From assembly GCA_036362985.1 (NCBI GenBank), contig JAYGXS010000001.1, positions 42,040,300 to 42,104,299 on the forward strand: a DNA stretch of 64,000 nucleotides, given 5' to 3'. Position 1 is the first letter of the stretch; each line of letters starts with the position of its first letter. Made by a program: the position numbers and the translations under genes. The DNA is from Ligula intestinalis (Eukaryota > Platyhelminthes > Cestoda > Diphyllobothriidea > Diphyllobothriidae). Below are positions 1 to 10,486 of this stretch, piece after piece. Under the pieces are notes generated by a model. The model worked only from the letters and a program-made list of their open reading frames with translations. It did not search any database and was not told the origin of the DNA.

Positions 1-1177
1 CGAGCAGCGATCCGTGGTTGTTATCTACTTTGACCTGAGCAAAGCCTTCGATAAGGTACCGCACAGACGGCTTCTGGTAAAATTGGAAGCCATTGGCATC
101 CGTCCCCCTCTCCTCGACTTCATCGGTTCCTACTTGTCTAACCGCAGCCAGAAGGTCCTAGTAGGTAATAGTTACTCCACTTCTCAGTTTATCACGAGTG
201 GTGTTTTTCAAGGCACTGTATTGGGTCCTTTACTCTTCATTCTATACATAAACGAAATATCGACTGTTCTAAACAATTCACACAATCTCATTTATGCAGA
301 CGACCTCAAATGCATATACTCAGTTTCTAAGGACACGGCAAGTATATGCGTTGATAAAATAAATGCGGACCTACTTACACTCTCACGTTGGAGTGCTACC
401 TGCCAGATGGATTTCTCTCCATCCAAGTGTAGTTTCATGTGTTGCGGTCCCGCCAAGCTTCCTCGTCCCCTAGTCTTTCAAAATACTCCACTTTTAGAAC
501 GGTCCATTATAAAAGACTTAGGTCTAAGCTACACAAATAAACAAGCATTGTCGCCTCATGCGGATCGAATATCTGCGAAGGCTGCACAGATATGTGGTTT
601 TATATCACACAATTTCTTCCTGCTGGAAATAAAGTTAAAAGTTTATCACATGTATGTTCTACCCATCCTAGAATTCTGCTGTCCCCTCTTTGGTCTAATG
701 AATGCTTCGGACCGCAGTTAAATTGAAAGTGTACAGAGGGTATTTACTCGCAAAATATTCGCTCTTCCTCGATCCACTCTTTCTTATACGGAGAGATGTC
801 AGTTAGCGAACATGACATTTCTTTGGGTTAGAAGACTAGAAGCAGACCTCTGTTTCCTCTTTCGCGTTAACTCTACCCCTAACCTTCCACGAATCAACGC
901 TCTCATTCCCGCAGATAGACCTTATGCCACTCGTAATTCCTCCAGGATTATTGCACCCTCTTTGAGCTCCACTTCGAACCATTCTGACTTCTTTGCCTCC
1001 AAATATGCCTTCCTCTGGAATAATATTCCCCTCAAAATTAGGCTGTCGTCTAACTTAGCAGATTTTAAAGTCAAATTACGTAAACACTTAACTTCGGAAG
1101 ATATAAAGTCCTTGTTATCCGTCTCCTTCCCAAACAAACAACTTTTGGACTTTGAAAAGGGTCCCCCTGGTATCTGA
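1..1177 (+). pseudogene. CR1/Jockey-type non-LTR retrotransposon reverse transcriptase, 5' cut by window edge
   Basis: The reading frame is open from the window edge to 718. It carries reverse transcriptase motif A (FDLSKAFDKVPH), a motif B region (GVFQGTVLGPLLF, where most relatives have a Pro in place of the Phe) and an intact catalytic YADD box near 293-304. One in-frame TAA at 719-721 interrupts it. The same frame then runs on through the conserved C-terminal part (RPYATRNSS, YAFLWNNIPLKIR) to a natural-looking TGA at 1175-1177. The endonuclease and the N-terminal half of the RT must lie left of the window. A related copy at 43085-44914 supplies those parts and matches this one around its motif A. 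Family identity is secure; the exact clade is inferred. One nonsense codon means it is probably dead. Confidence 0.9.
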
Positions 1178-1944
1178 GGTGGTTATGTTGATATCAAATT
1201 TTTTCCTTTGAGTGATATTTGCAACGATGTTTCGTCCACTTCTCTGTCATTCATCATTGCCGTTTTCTCCATTCTCCGTTTTACAACCCTGAAGATAGGC
1301 TTCATGGTCTTTAGTCATGCTCGTGGCGGTTCTGCTATTTTCGCCAGCTCGTCGCTCAACTCCGCAGTCTACAAGGTCACATCTCCGGCGTTTCGTTGAT
1401 GATCAGGTGACCTCTGCCATTCCCTCATCTTCCTGACTCTGTTGTCCGTAATGGTCTCCTCCGGTCTCATCTCCCTGATGGTTGACCATGAAGCCAGTCG
1501 GGCGGTGTAACAGCCCCTGCTGTTATATGATTTCTCCAATTACAAGAAGCGTTTCCAACCCTCATTCTTTCTCATCAACAGCCCTGTCTCATTTGCACTA
1601 CAATCAATCCTCTCAACCAACCCCCTTAATTTTTTTGAAGCAGTTTTTTTCTCCTACGTTTTTTTTTAGCGGGGTTTCGCTGAACTCCGCCCCAGCTTAA
1701 ATGGTAGTTTTTTTTTTCACTGCTTCCTCCTTAGTTCACCATGCGTTGACTACTTTTTTAAAACGAAGATATGTTGGTGAATATGAATTAATCTACCAAC
1801 ACTACTAAACGCTCGCGCTGTCTATGTGGTTGTTTCATGGAGAGCAGCATTCATCAACTTTGTATTTATTTTTCCACAGCACTAAGTTTGCAATGACGAG
1901 GCCCTCCGGGTCTAACATATAAAATTTATTTATTTATTTATAGA
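1178..1944 (+). other. 3' untranslated region and tail of the CR1-like element
   Basis: No convincing protein is encoded. The segment follows the RT stop codon and ends in a short TTTA tandem run (about 1922-1942), the kind of simple-repeat tail found on CR1/Jockey-type retroposons. The block just before the tail (AGGCCCTCCGGGTCT near 1901-1915) has inverted relatives at about 38040-38070 and 38715-38745, which supports calling it the shared 3' end of this family. The tail abuts truncated LTR sequence at 1945, so one element was inserted into or joined to the other. Confidence 0.65.
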
Positions 1945-2086
1945 AAAACGTCGGACTTATCAAATGCGGGGATAGAAGGAGCACGGTGCGAGGCAGTCCG
2001 TGGCGGTTCAGCCTGAAAAACCAAAATTTGAACTTGCAACCAAAGAAACCCATTAAAACAAAAGAGGGTGAGGACGGTTCATTACA
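1945..2086 (-). repeat. Truncated 3' LTR of the minus-strand gypsy element
   Basis: These 142 bases are a near-identical direct copy of about 4128-4270. On the minus strand the segment would start TGTAATGAACCG, directly after a purine-rich tract (AGGAAGGGGGC, complement of 2089-2099) that fits a polypurine tract. The other roughly 245 bases of the LTR are missing because the CR1 tail abuts at 1945. Confidence 0.65.
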
Positions 2087-2421
2087 TAGCCCCCTTCCTA
2101 ATGTGTAGCACTGTCCTCGGTGCTGGTGTCGGCTAGGGGGGGGGAACTGTGACCTCTAAGGCCACAGGAGGGACTAGGTCAAGGGGACTATGTGGAGGAA
2201 AACGTCGTCTTCGGCATTGATGTAGACACGGGGGGAGGACACCGTGACCTCTGAGGCTACCGGGGGAACTTGGTTTGGAGGAACGATGGTTAGGGAGTCG
2301 GGGGTACAGAGGGGAAGTCGGCCGCGGTAGGGCTTAAGCTTGTTAAAGTGAACCGTGAAAGGGGAGCGGGAGGGATTCTAGGCGTGAAGTAGGAGGAGGG
2401 TAGTTGAGGACATAATGTCGA

Positions 2422-3285
2422 CTACACGGAAGGGTCCGGTGCAGGGGTAATGGAACTCTTAGGAGGCGTTACGTCGACGGGAGGTGGCCTTGTACATAAC
2501 AAGGTCCTATAGCTGAAAAGGGTTAACCGCGAGACGATGGTCGAAGTAATCTTTCTGATGTTCTGTGGAAGTGCCGAGCGTCCTCCGGGCGGCATTGTGT
2601 GCACAACGAATTGTCTTCCGTAGCTGGACGGCATAGGGATGGACAGAGGTGGGGTCGGGGGTGGGGAGCGGGTAACAAAGGTCGAAGGGTAGGTAGAGGT
2701 CTCGGCCGGTCCAGAGGTAATGTGGTGTAAAACCGGTGGAGGAGTGCACAGAGCCCCGGTAGGCTAGCAAACCCAGGGGGAGCTGGACGTCCCAATCTCG
2801 CTATTGACCATCCTTGGAGAAGGCGAGAAGGAGGCTGTGTAGGGTTCGGTTAGTGCGTTCCACGAGCCCGTTGCCCTCTGGGTGATATGGGGTGGTACGC
2901 GTCTTGTTTACTCCGAGGATAGCATTAACATCTTGGAATAGACGTGAGTCGAAGTTACTTCCGCGATTTGTATGGAAGGACGTTGGGGATCCCCAGCGAC
3001 TAATCCATGTGCGAATTACTGCGTTAGCCACCGTGGAAGCCTTCTGGTCGTACAACGGGATGGCTTTAACCCATTTGGTGAAGTAATCGACCATGACCAA
3101 GATGTGGGTATAACCGCGGAAGGAGATAGACAGAGGGCCAATGATGTTCAGGCCAACACATTCACCCGGAAAACCGGTGGTCATAGGTTGGAGAGGAGCT
3201 CGGGGTGTCGGAGTAGGGAATTTGTAAGAGGCGCATGTGGGACAACACTGGCAGAAATGTAGCGGGCCGGGAATGTTGAGGTTGG
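2422..3285 (-). pseudogene. Ty3/gypsy integrase, mutated catalytic Asp residues
   Basis: Read on the minus strand from about 3285, the sequence gives the CxxC half of the integrase zinc finger (FCQCCPTC), then the rve catalytic core to 2801 with the typical HPEGNGLVERTNRTL stretch. A frame change near 2770-2801 is followed by AYRGSVHSSTGFTPH and the C-terminal part to about 2422. The core normally has a D,D-35-E triad. Here the first Asp (in a GxDIIGPL context) is Asn in VGLNIIGPL, and the second (SDRGSNF) is Asn in HTNRGSNF; the Glu in VERTNR remains. With the frameshift and both Asp lost, integrase activity is not expected. The element's protease, RT and RNase H are not seen: only about 1.8 kb lies between the LTRs, so it is internally deleted. 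Confidence 0.85.
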
Positions 3286-3866
3286 CACTAAGCTAAAGGA
3301 GTAATTCACGCATATGATTCTCCAGAAGTAACGCCGAACGGGGTCGTCAATCACCACAAAATGCAATCGTAGAAAGAGATAGAAGAATAACGCGATAGAT
3401 CTGTTGATATAAAACGAATGGTAAACAATAAAGAGTGGGAAGGATACGATACGGGGGATTACCAAGGGTCTGTTCAAATGATCCGTTTGGAGTGAGGGGT
3501 GATCACAGAATATTAGTTAGATACCGGCGGGAGTGCAGCGCTGTGGGCAACTGTGGGTGAGGGCCATGGTGGTGCTGACGGCAGAAGGAGTTTGTAACGG
3601 CGACACAGGACGGCGGGAAGAGCGTGTAACGGTGACACGGAACGGGGGGAAATATTGCCAGCAGAGGGAGAGAGAAGGAAGACCGGTATCTTCACCAAAA
3701 CACGTTCACACCATCCTCATCCGGATCCGCGCCAAGAGTGACCTTGGTGCGTTCAAACAACCATGGTTCGGGTCGGCTTGTTAGATAGCCTCCCTCCGAG
3801 TTGCAGCACTGTCCTCAGTGCTGGTTAAGTTGGTGCTCGGAAGGGGGTAGGTGTGTGCGCCTCTCC
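3286..3866 (-). other. Gypsy internal region upstream of integrase, no readable gag or RT
   Basis: This stretch lies between the primer binding site and the integrase. I see no gag zinc knuckle, protease or RT motif on either strand. A large internal deletion is the simplest reading. The 3790-3840 block (AGCACTGTCCTCAGTGCTGG) resembles 2105-2125 at the other end of the element. Confidence 0.5.
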
Positions 3867-3884
3867 ATCCCACCGCTGCCACCA
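3867..3884 (-). promoter_or_regulatory. Gypsy primer binding site, tRNA-Leu type
   Basis: On the minus strand this reads TGGTGGCAGCGGTGGGAT, one base after the LTR terminus (CGTTACA). It is complementary to a typical eukaryotic tRNA-Leu 3' end including CCA. This is the position expected for the minus-strand cDNA primer and fixes the boundary of the 5' LTR at 3886. Confidence 0.75.
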
Positions 3885-3885
3885 A

Positions 3886-4272
3886 TGTAACGTCTGAGCG
3901 GGGAAGGCCAGTTGGGTTGCAAGAGACCGGGATTGATATCAGAGGTGCTGGAGCGGGTCGAGGAACTTCTTGAAAGATATTTCCTAAAAGAGCGTCCATC
4001 TCATCGAATGGAGATGTGTGGTTATCATTTAAGGGATTCTTATCGAATAATGAAAATAGAATTGTATAAATGATGTTTATTCAATGTTAACGAACTGATA
4101 GTAAAATCGTAGGAAAGAATGGTGGTAGCAAAACGTCGGACTTATCAAATGCGGGGATAGAAGGAGCACGGTGTGAGGCAGTCCGTGGCGGTTCAGCCTG
4201 AAAAACCACAAATTGAACTTGCAACCAAAGAAATCCATTTAAAACAAAAGAGGGGGAGGACTATCATTAGAG
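3886..4272 (-). repeat. 5' LTR of the minus-strand gypsy element
   Basis: This LTR of about 387 bases starts TGTAACG on the plus strand, next to the primer binding site, and ends near 4272. Its right portion (about 4128-4270) is repeated at 1945-2086 with few differences. The right edge is approximate because the terminal CA appears mutated and the partner LTR is truncated, so no target duplication can be checked. Confidence 0.65.
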
Positions 4273-5077
4273 TAGGAAGCCAGACAGGCATATGGGGAAT
4301 TACCAGGTAAGTACTGTTGCTCCTTAATGAAGTGCATGTTAATAAGTGAAAGTAGTGAACTAAATTAAATTAACTTGTTCTTTGAAATTTCTGATAAAAT
4401 TGATGGTACGGTTTGCGGTAAGAAGCATGAACGGGTGCGCAAATAATGTACATCGAGCTGGCTTTCTGTCTTATCTAGCAGGAACGCATGGAAGCTATCC
4501 GGAGAAGCCGTTTTTGCAACGGTCGGCAGCCAGACAGACATATCTGGAGCTATCAGGTTTGATCCCAACTGGGCCTGCGTTAAGCGTGGTAAGTGCGCAA
4601 ATAGTCTGCCATTATAATCCCAGGTGTAAGCAGAAAGACACCGAGTACGCAATCAAAGCAACTATTATGAGTTTTTTTCCTTCCCACACAGCTTTGGAAG
4701 AACGCAAACCGCGGAGGCCAATTTTCGGACAGAAATCCCGTCCAATACTGCACAGAACAGCCCACGGCAGGCGCAGCCTTGCCTGCTAGTTAACCGACAA
4801 AGAAGGTAAGCCGAAAGACGTCTGAGTGTTCAGGAACAGAAGGGCACTGTACAGGAGGGAAGGAAATTGTGTGGCCAACGGGGTCGGAGGGGCAAGAAGA
4901 CGACCCTGTCAGAGGCTTAAGGTTCACCTGGGTTAGTAAGCTTGGCCTATGTGGGATGGAGAACTTATGGATGAGTCTAAAAGTGCACGCGTTTTATACT
5001 TTAGCCCGGACCACAGGTCATCGAGGTCCCTACGATTGAACCAACCGACACCAGACAATAGGCCTCTGCAAACAATC
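4273..5077. other. No recognised gene between gypsy LTR and Merlin remnant
   Basis: Short open frames occur on both strands but none resembles a family I know. Some of this may be the 5' flank and terminal region of the Merlin element. I could not identify a terminal inverted repeat. Confidence 0.4.
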
Positions 5078-6120
5078 AATTCAGACGGACTGGTGCCCTA
5101 CCTCCGCAGCAAAAGTCTCCTAGCAACGGACTTACGATGCTCTTGCGGCGGATGGGTGTCCATGCAGAAGTATGCGCAGAACGGAGATGAAAATATCTCC
5201 AGGTGCGCGTTGCGCCTCAGCAAACAATCTGTGCGGACGAATCCTTATTTTATGGAAGCCGGTTAACGTTGCATAAGCTAGCAAATATGTGTCTGGCGTT
5301 TGTCGCCGGCAGAACGGTACAGGAAGCGGGACCTTTCTGTGGAGTATCCATAAAACCGGCCGTAAATTGGTTTGCAATTTGTAGGAACGTCTACTCCAAC
5401 ACCCTGAACAGGGTAGCTTCGTCCGTCGGTGGACCGGGCATTCAAGTGCAGGTGGACGAATCGATGATTACCTGCCGTAGGTACAACCGAGGGCGAAAAG
5501 TGCGGCAATTGTGGGTAATCGGTATGTAAGACACTGTCAAGAGAAGGGCAGCGTGCGAACAACTGAGCAGCCGCTCTGCACCGTCCCTCTGCAGTGTCAT
5601 ATGCCGGAGAGTGAAGCACGGCAGTGAAATTTTGACAGACTGCTGGAGCAGCTATAGTAAGCTAAAGACAATGGGTTATTCTCAGCACACGGTAAGCCAC
5701 ACTGAGAACTTTGTGGACCTAATTACAGGCAAGCACACTCAAGCCGTTGAGGCGTTTTGGAGTCGACTTAAACAGGGTCTGCGCCAAAGTGGACCTATTC
5801 TAGGAAGGTCCGTTTGGGCACACGTGGAGGAAATCCAATACCGAATGTGGTTTACTTTCCGAATAAATAAGGTGCCGGAAGTTTGGAATATTTTCCGCAG
5901 CCACATCGCTCATCTGTACCCCGTGAATATGACGGAAAGTATATTGTTTTCCTACGGTACCTCACCCTTACCCAACAGAAGCGAAACTGCGCACCCAAAA
6001 ACGGCTAGTAACCAAGAACCTCAATCCGGAGACTTACTGCCTCCGGCGTTTAGGGGAAATGGAGGACATATACATGCAGGTAGATGGCGGAAACGAAGGC
6101 CAACCCAGCGGATCGGGTAA
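5078..6120 (+). pseudogene. Merlin-type (IS1016/ISXO2-like) DDE transposase
   Basis: The fragments line up as a Merlin-superfamily transposase. An N-terminal cysteine-containing segment (LRCSCGGW, SKQSVRTNPYF) in frame 2 shifts near 5245-5260 into frame 1, which carries LTLHKLANMCLAF and the DDE domain. Catalytic positions are visible as D in VQVDES (about 5449-5466), D in ILTDCW (about 5623-5640) and E in HTQAVEAFWSRLK (about 5734-5772). An in-frame TAA at 5527-5529 sits where relatives have an aromatic residue (WVIGM*DT), and the same frame resumes as RRVKHGSEILTDCW. The domain fades near 5935; the remaining frame to 6120 is not recognisable. With a frameshift and a stop it is a pseudogene unless splicing bypasses them; the stop overlaps a good splice-donor string (GGTATGTAAG). 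Confidence 0.85.
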
Positions 6121-7123
6121 GAGTTTAATGTATGGAAAACTAGTCGTTATTTCAGGTTTTGTGGACGAAAGGACGGTGAGGTTGGGTGGAATGCCTACGG
6201 TTCTCCCCGACATAAGGCAATACCCAGCAATCTTAACGCATGGGTCAGGAAGGTGTAGTGATGATGTGGGTGTGGATTTGGATAGCTCTCGCGAAGGTGA
6301 GTTTCAGGAAAGTTTGTCGTAATAGTTTTTTGTTGTTGTAGATGCAATCGAGCAATGTAGCAGCCAGTTAACGTCTAGCAAAGCAAACGAAGATTGCCAC
6401 GTGTCGAAGGAAGACTGCGGCGGAAGCGAAGAGAGAAACACACCAAAAGTACCCGGTGGGGAAGGTAAATGGATAACTTATAATTCAGTTCGCAGCATGT
6501 GCCGCAGCCAAAAATGAACTGCGCAATGGCAAAGTATACTGCAGGTGGGTGGCCGAAAGGAAAAAGAAGCGAAGGAAGCTGGATTGACGAGCGTCCAATA
6601 AAAAGAAAGAATAAGAATGCAGATGCTGCCACAGGTAAGACATATGCTAAGTGAAGACTAAAGTATTTGTAGGTATCTGTGAAGAAGGGAACGAAGCCAC
6701 CGAAGCGACCGTATGCGGTCAAAGGGAACGGTAAAGACAGTGCGAAAGGACAGTGCGGAAGGAGGCCGTTTGTAAATATTTTTCTGTAAATGTTATTTTA
6801 TGTGAGTAAAAGAATACACTGAATTATAAGTTTCTGAAGTGTGGGGGGGGGAAAGGACTTATTCCTTCGAATTTTACAAAGGATATGTCCGCAGATTATG
6901 TAAATGTAACCGAGGCAAACTGTTGTGGGAATCCTAAATGGCGTGTAGCATGAGGACCGCAATTGAGGCCTTAGAAGACCTCTAAGTATGGGACCGCAGA
7001 GTTAGTGGCCGCGGTTCTGTTAGTTGGCCGCAGCCGAAGCTGTACCAAGAAACGACATGGAACAAGAGATTCGTTCGTGCTGATTTACCGAAGAGCAAAC
7101 TGCACTCCTCACTCTTTGGTAAG
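6121..7123. other. No recognised gene downstream of Merlin
   Basis: Open frames are short and unlike known families. The segment near 7041-7110 (CAAGAAACG, AGATTCG, CTGCACTCC) is a diverged version of the unit tandemly repeated at 7552-8066. Confidence 0.4.
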
Positions 7124-7600
7124 TTAGTTAGTAGCCCACGTTGAATCAGGGGTTCCTGCCGGAGTCCAAACGGGGTGAAGTTGGGGAAAGTGAGAAAAGT
7201 CGCCACCTCGGCCGGCTTGAGCCAAAGGTCCTTGTGGGGTGAGTTGGGTGCCTGGCCGGGAACTGCAGACGATCAGATGGTGGCAGGCATGTGGCGAGAC
7301 ACCGCAGCCATGACGACAGCAAGGTATGGACGGGCCCAGTCGGTGTTGGTACTGGCGAACGAGCATGCAGAAGCCACTGCGTAGTTGTGCCAGGGTACAG
7401 CGAGTCACCCGTGGGAGATGACGTTCCGAGGTGGCAATCGGAGGTGGATAGCCACCCAGAAAGACTGGGGGATGGTAGTAGAACATTGAGGACCTTGGTG
7501 AACCGGCTCACTATGCTGGCGACCTCCCTCGCTTGGTTCGCGAACGTGCAGAGATTCGGTCGGATTGTTCTGCCGGAGACTGTACGGCACTCATCCCTCA
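7124..7600 (-). pseudogene. Jockey-type retrotransposon C-terminal fragment
   Basis: On the minus strand, the frame ending at 7124 contains LPRVTRCTLAQLRSGFC, YQHRLG, then spaced Cys/His residues and TQLTPQGPL. This is the hallmark C-terminal region that follows the RT in Jockey-related elements (CTLAQLRSG, CPxC, HLFxC, LTPxDLW). A second minus-strand frame (7405-7590) carries the preceding segment, so at least one frameshift separates them. The RT itself is absent. I regard this as a dead, truncated piece; which clade it belongs to cannot be settled from 120 residues. Confidence 0.75.
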
Positions 7601-8066
7601 TCCGCGTAGACGACGAGGAAAAGGCAAGTTTGTTGACTGTAGGGATCATGTCCGTTCCGGCTCAGGAACACAATGGCTCCGGGAAAACGGTCGGTACAAG
7701 ATAAAGTGGGTAAAAAGGGCAGAGGTGGACGGCAAACGGGAAGACGATCGAGGCACTTGGGAAATTATAAAGAATGAGGCAATGTGTGATGCCGCACCAA
7801 GAAACGTCCTGGGTCAATAGATTCGGTCGGATTGTTCTGCAGAAGACTTCACTGCACTCCCTATTCATCCGGCTCAGGAAAACAACGTCTCCCAGAAAGT
7901 GGTTGACATAAGATAAAGTGAAAAAAATGGGCAGAGGCGGACGGCATACGGGATGACGATCGAGGAACTTGGTAAATTTGGAAGGATGAGTCAATGCGTG
8001 ATGTCCCGTAGGGACTCGAGCCGGGTAACCGTTAATCATGGTAAACGCGCGGACTGCTTCCCTCAC
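7552..8066 (+). repeat. Two tandem units of about 267 bp
   Basis: AGATTCGGTCGGATTGTTCT recurs at 7552 and about 7819. The downstream blocks also recur in order: GACATAAGATAAAGTG versus GTACAAGATAAAGTGGG, GACGATCGAGG, and GGCAATGTGTGATG versus GTCAATGCGTGATG. A third, more diverged partial unit lies at about 7035-7110, on the other side of the Jockey fragment. Confidence 0.75.
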
Positions 8067-8104
8067 TCATCCGCGTGGACGTGCAGGGGAACCCAAATGT
8101 GCCC

Positions 8105-8262
8105 GAGTCATGGGATAAGCAACTGTAAGCCACCCTAAGGTAATAGTGTAGCAAGCTAAGAAGTGTGCACATGCCATGTGATCATGAGTCATGCGCCATG
8201 AGTCATGTGATCAGTAACTGTAAACCACCCTAAGGTAATAGTGTAGCACGCCAAGAAGCGTT
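8105..8262 (+). repeat. Short tandem duplication, 95 bp period
   Basis: Two units of about 64 bases (8105-8168 and 8200-8262) share GAGTCATG, AACTGTAA and CACCCTAAGGTAATAGTGTA with a few substitutions. Confidence 0.8.
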
Positions 8263-9664
8263 CCAAAGCAAAGTAGGCATAAAATAATATTTAAGAATAA
8301 CCATATACTTACAAAATTTAAGTACGCTTACTTTTCCAGCCTTGCCAATTTTCGCGCGAGAACTATATCTGCTGAAATCGTCTGAAACGATCTCCAGTCC
8401 TACTCTGAATGCCCCTTGAATAAACACTCCCAATTCACGGACGTCAGTTAGTTTTGAATCTAATTAAATTTCCCGTCCATATATTTCGCCGACATTTCTC
8501 TTCTTCTGGCGTTGCAAATAGAGCGAACAACGCCCCAGTTGTGTCCAATGTTCAGCCTTACCGAGCGGGACACTAGAAATGCACTTCATGAATGCAAGAT
8601 AAATCTTTCGTTTAAGTCACGTTCAATCAACTAGCTCTCTGGTTCTCGTGAAATCGGGTTCGTAACTTAACAGCCAGTGTCACAGGGACATCGCGTGTGA
8701 GGTGCGTTATTCATGTACTTAAGGAACTTGGCGCAACGTCGACTATCAGCCTTTCACAGTTAATTGCAGGTGTGTTAAAATCAGCACCAATAAGAAACAC
8801 TTGGCGGCTAACTGCTTCTTTCACCAGATGGAGGAGTGAATCGCTAGCTGCACTCAGAATGTTTGGTGGTCTCTATGTATGTAGTATAGATGGTAGAGAG
8901 TTTCGTCTTCATCATCCTCGGAAGAGGAAGAAGGATAAGTTACAAGTACTAAGACCCAATTGTATTTAGGCTGGCGTTTCGAAAAAATCTCGTTTTAATT
9001 GTCAAAGCGTGCTGCTTTCTCTTCCATTGACCTCGGATGAATGCGCCTCGCCGCCAGCTTGGTGTTTAACCGTTTCTAATGTGAGCGCGACGATAGATTG
9101 TATGGTTCGATTGTTGGTGCTCTTTTGAATCGTTTTCGCCCTCTCAGGCGCCTCCACGAGAAAACGTGCCACGCCGCTTATGCGACTCCAGATCGTTCCC
9201 GCTTTACCTCGAGGGTGCCGGCTGTTGGTCCCGTGTGTCCTCTTTCGCCCACCCTATTTTCCCGCTCTGAGCTTGTTTGAGCCTTGTGCGGAGCGCTTGG
9301 TAGGCAGGGTCAACATCCAGGTCTCGGTTTAATGTGCCCTTCGAGGACGAAAATTTGAGTACTAGTCTGGCCATTTTATCGTTGGCTCCACCAACCAAAC
9401 TTGTCGAAAGGAGTGATATTCAACTACAGAAGGTTCCTCAAGTCAAGAAGTCAGTAAAGCCAAGTAGGTAGGACAGTATACTGTCAAAAGGAGCTAACAA
9501 AGGGCTTTGCAGAAACAAGCTGCTGGCAGTAAACAAGCCAGTTGACGTGTGTTGATTCTGTGCCTGTGCGCATGACTCAAATGATCTGGGGCACCCTCCC
9601 GCCAATCAGGAGAGATGCACACCACGCGAGAGAACAGGCAAGACATCAACACGACCTTGAGACA
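8263..9664. other. No recognised gene
   Basis: No long open frame, known domain or RNA gene is visible. The segment near 9360-9400 reads on the minus strand as TGGTGGAGCCAACG, which could be the 5' start of a gypsy-type element, but no LTR pair supports this. Confidence 0.35.
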
Positions 9665-10486
9665 TCACGCGACCGCCCACCTGCATTTTTTTAGGCAAAG
9701 GCCTGAAGTCACGCGGAGCGTTCTAGGGGATTGTGGGTCTGCAGCCAGGCAGGCTGATCGCCGGAACGTCCCACTACCCCACGAATAAACCGAAGGCGTT
9801 GTAAGAAAAAAACGCCGAAGGAAACATAAAAATATAAAATGGTGAGAAAAAAATGGGTCAGGAAAGTGAATGTGGCATCCACTACGGGTAATGTATGCAG
9901 GAGGCACAGGGCAAGAGTGACTTGTGAAAGGAGTGTTTGAGGTTACTGAGGGAGGAATAACTGTAGACTGCAGTGGAGATGGGGAAAGTAGTAGCAGAGG
10001 AGATGGAGGGATAGAGGGCCGGGGAGTAGAGGAAATGAGAACACAGGGCTCATCAGGCGGAAGGTCCAGTACAGCGGCTTTGAGGCGGTCCACGCTCACG
10101 ACCTCCTCTCGTGTTTCGCAAAGAATGCAGAATGTCTTTTCACCTTGAGAGAGAACACGGAACGGGCCATCATAGGCAGGTTCCAGCGACCGGCGAACTC
10201 TATCACATCCTAAAAAGATACGAGGGCATTTCGCCAAGTCTTTTTCGATATAAGACTAGGAGACTGTAGGCTTGGTTGAACGGGAGAACGTCTGCAAAAA
10301 CTGCCGAAGGCGATGCAGGAGAGCTGCATGATCATCAACCGCACTTGGAGGGGATGGCGAAATCATCTCGACGGGAAGTCGGACAGGGGCCCCGAACACC
10401 AGTTCAGCGGCGGAACAGTCAAGGTCCAGCTTGAGGGAGGAACGAATGCCCAACCGGCTCGCGTTGTCAACGCACCTTCCGCGCAC
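9665..10486 (-). pseudogene. Ty3/gypsy pol C-terminal tail with one in-frame stop
   Basis: A single minus-strand frame runs from 10486 to 9665, broken only by a TAG at 10256-10258. It starts with the post-integrase-core segment (DLDCSAAELVFGAPVRLP, then LLHRLRQF), continues after the stop as SYIEKDLAKCPRIFLGCDR, and ends with the pol C-terminal module (EPAYDGPFRVLS, REEVVSVDRLKAA) and a Pro/Ser-rich tail (SIPPSPLLLLSPSPLQ). The order matches the C-terminal third of flatworm gypsy Pol. The integrase core and everything upstream is missing to the right of 10486. It differs from the element at 2422-3285, so this is a second gypsy lineage. No LTR was identified beside it. Confidence 0.85.

Noticed and set aside
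1385..1410. Possible hammerhead core (CGTTTCG with TGATGATCAG)
   Set aside because: The elements are in the wrong order and spacing on either strand and there is no helix II between them.
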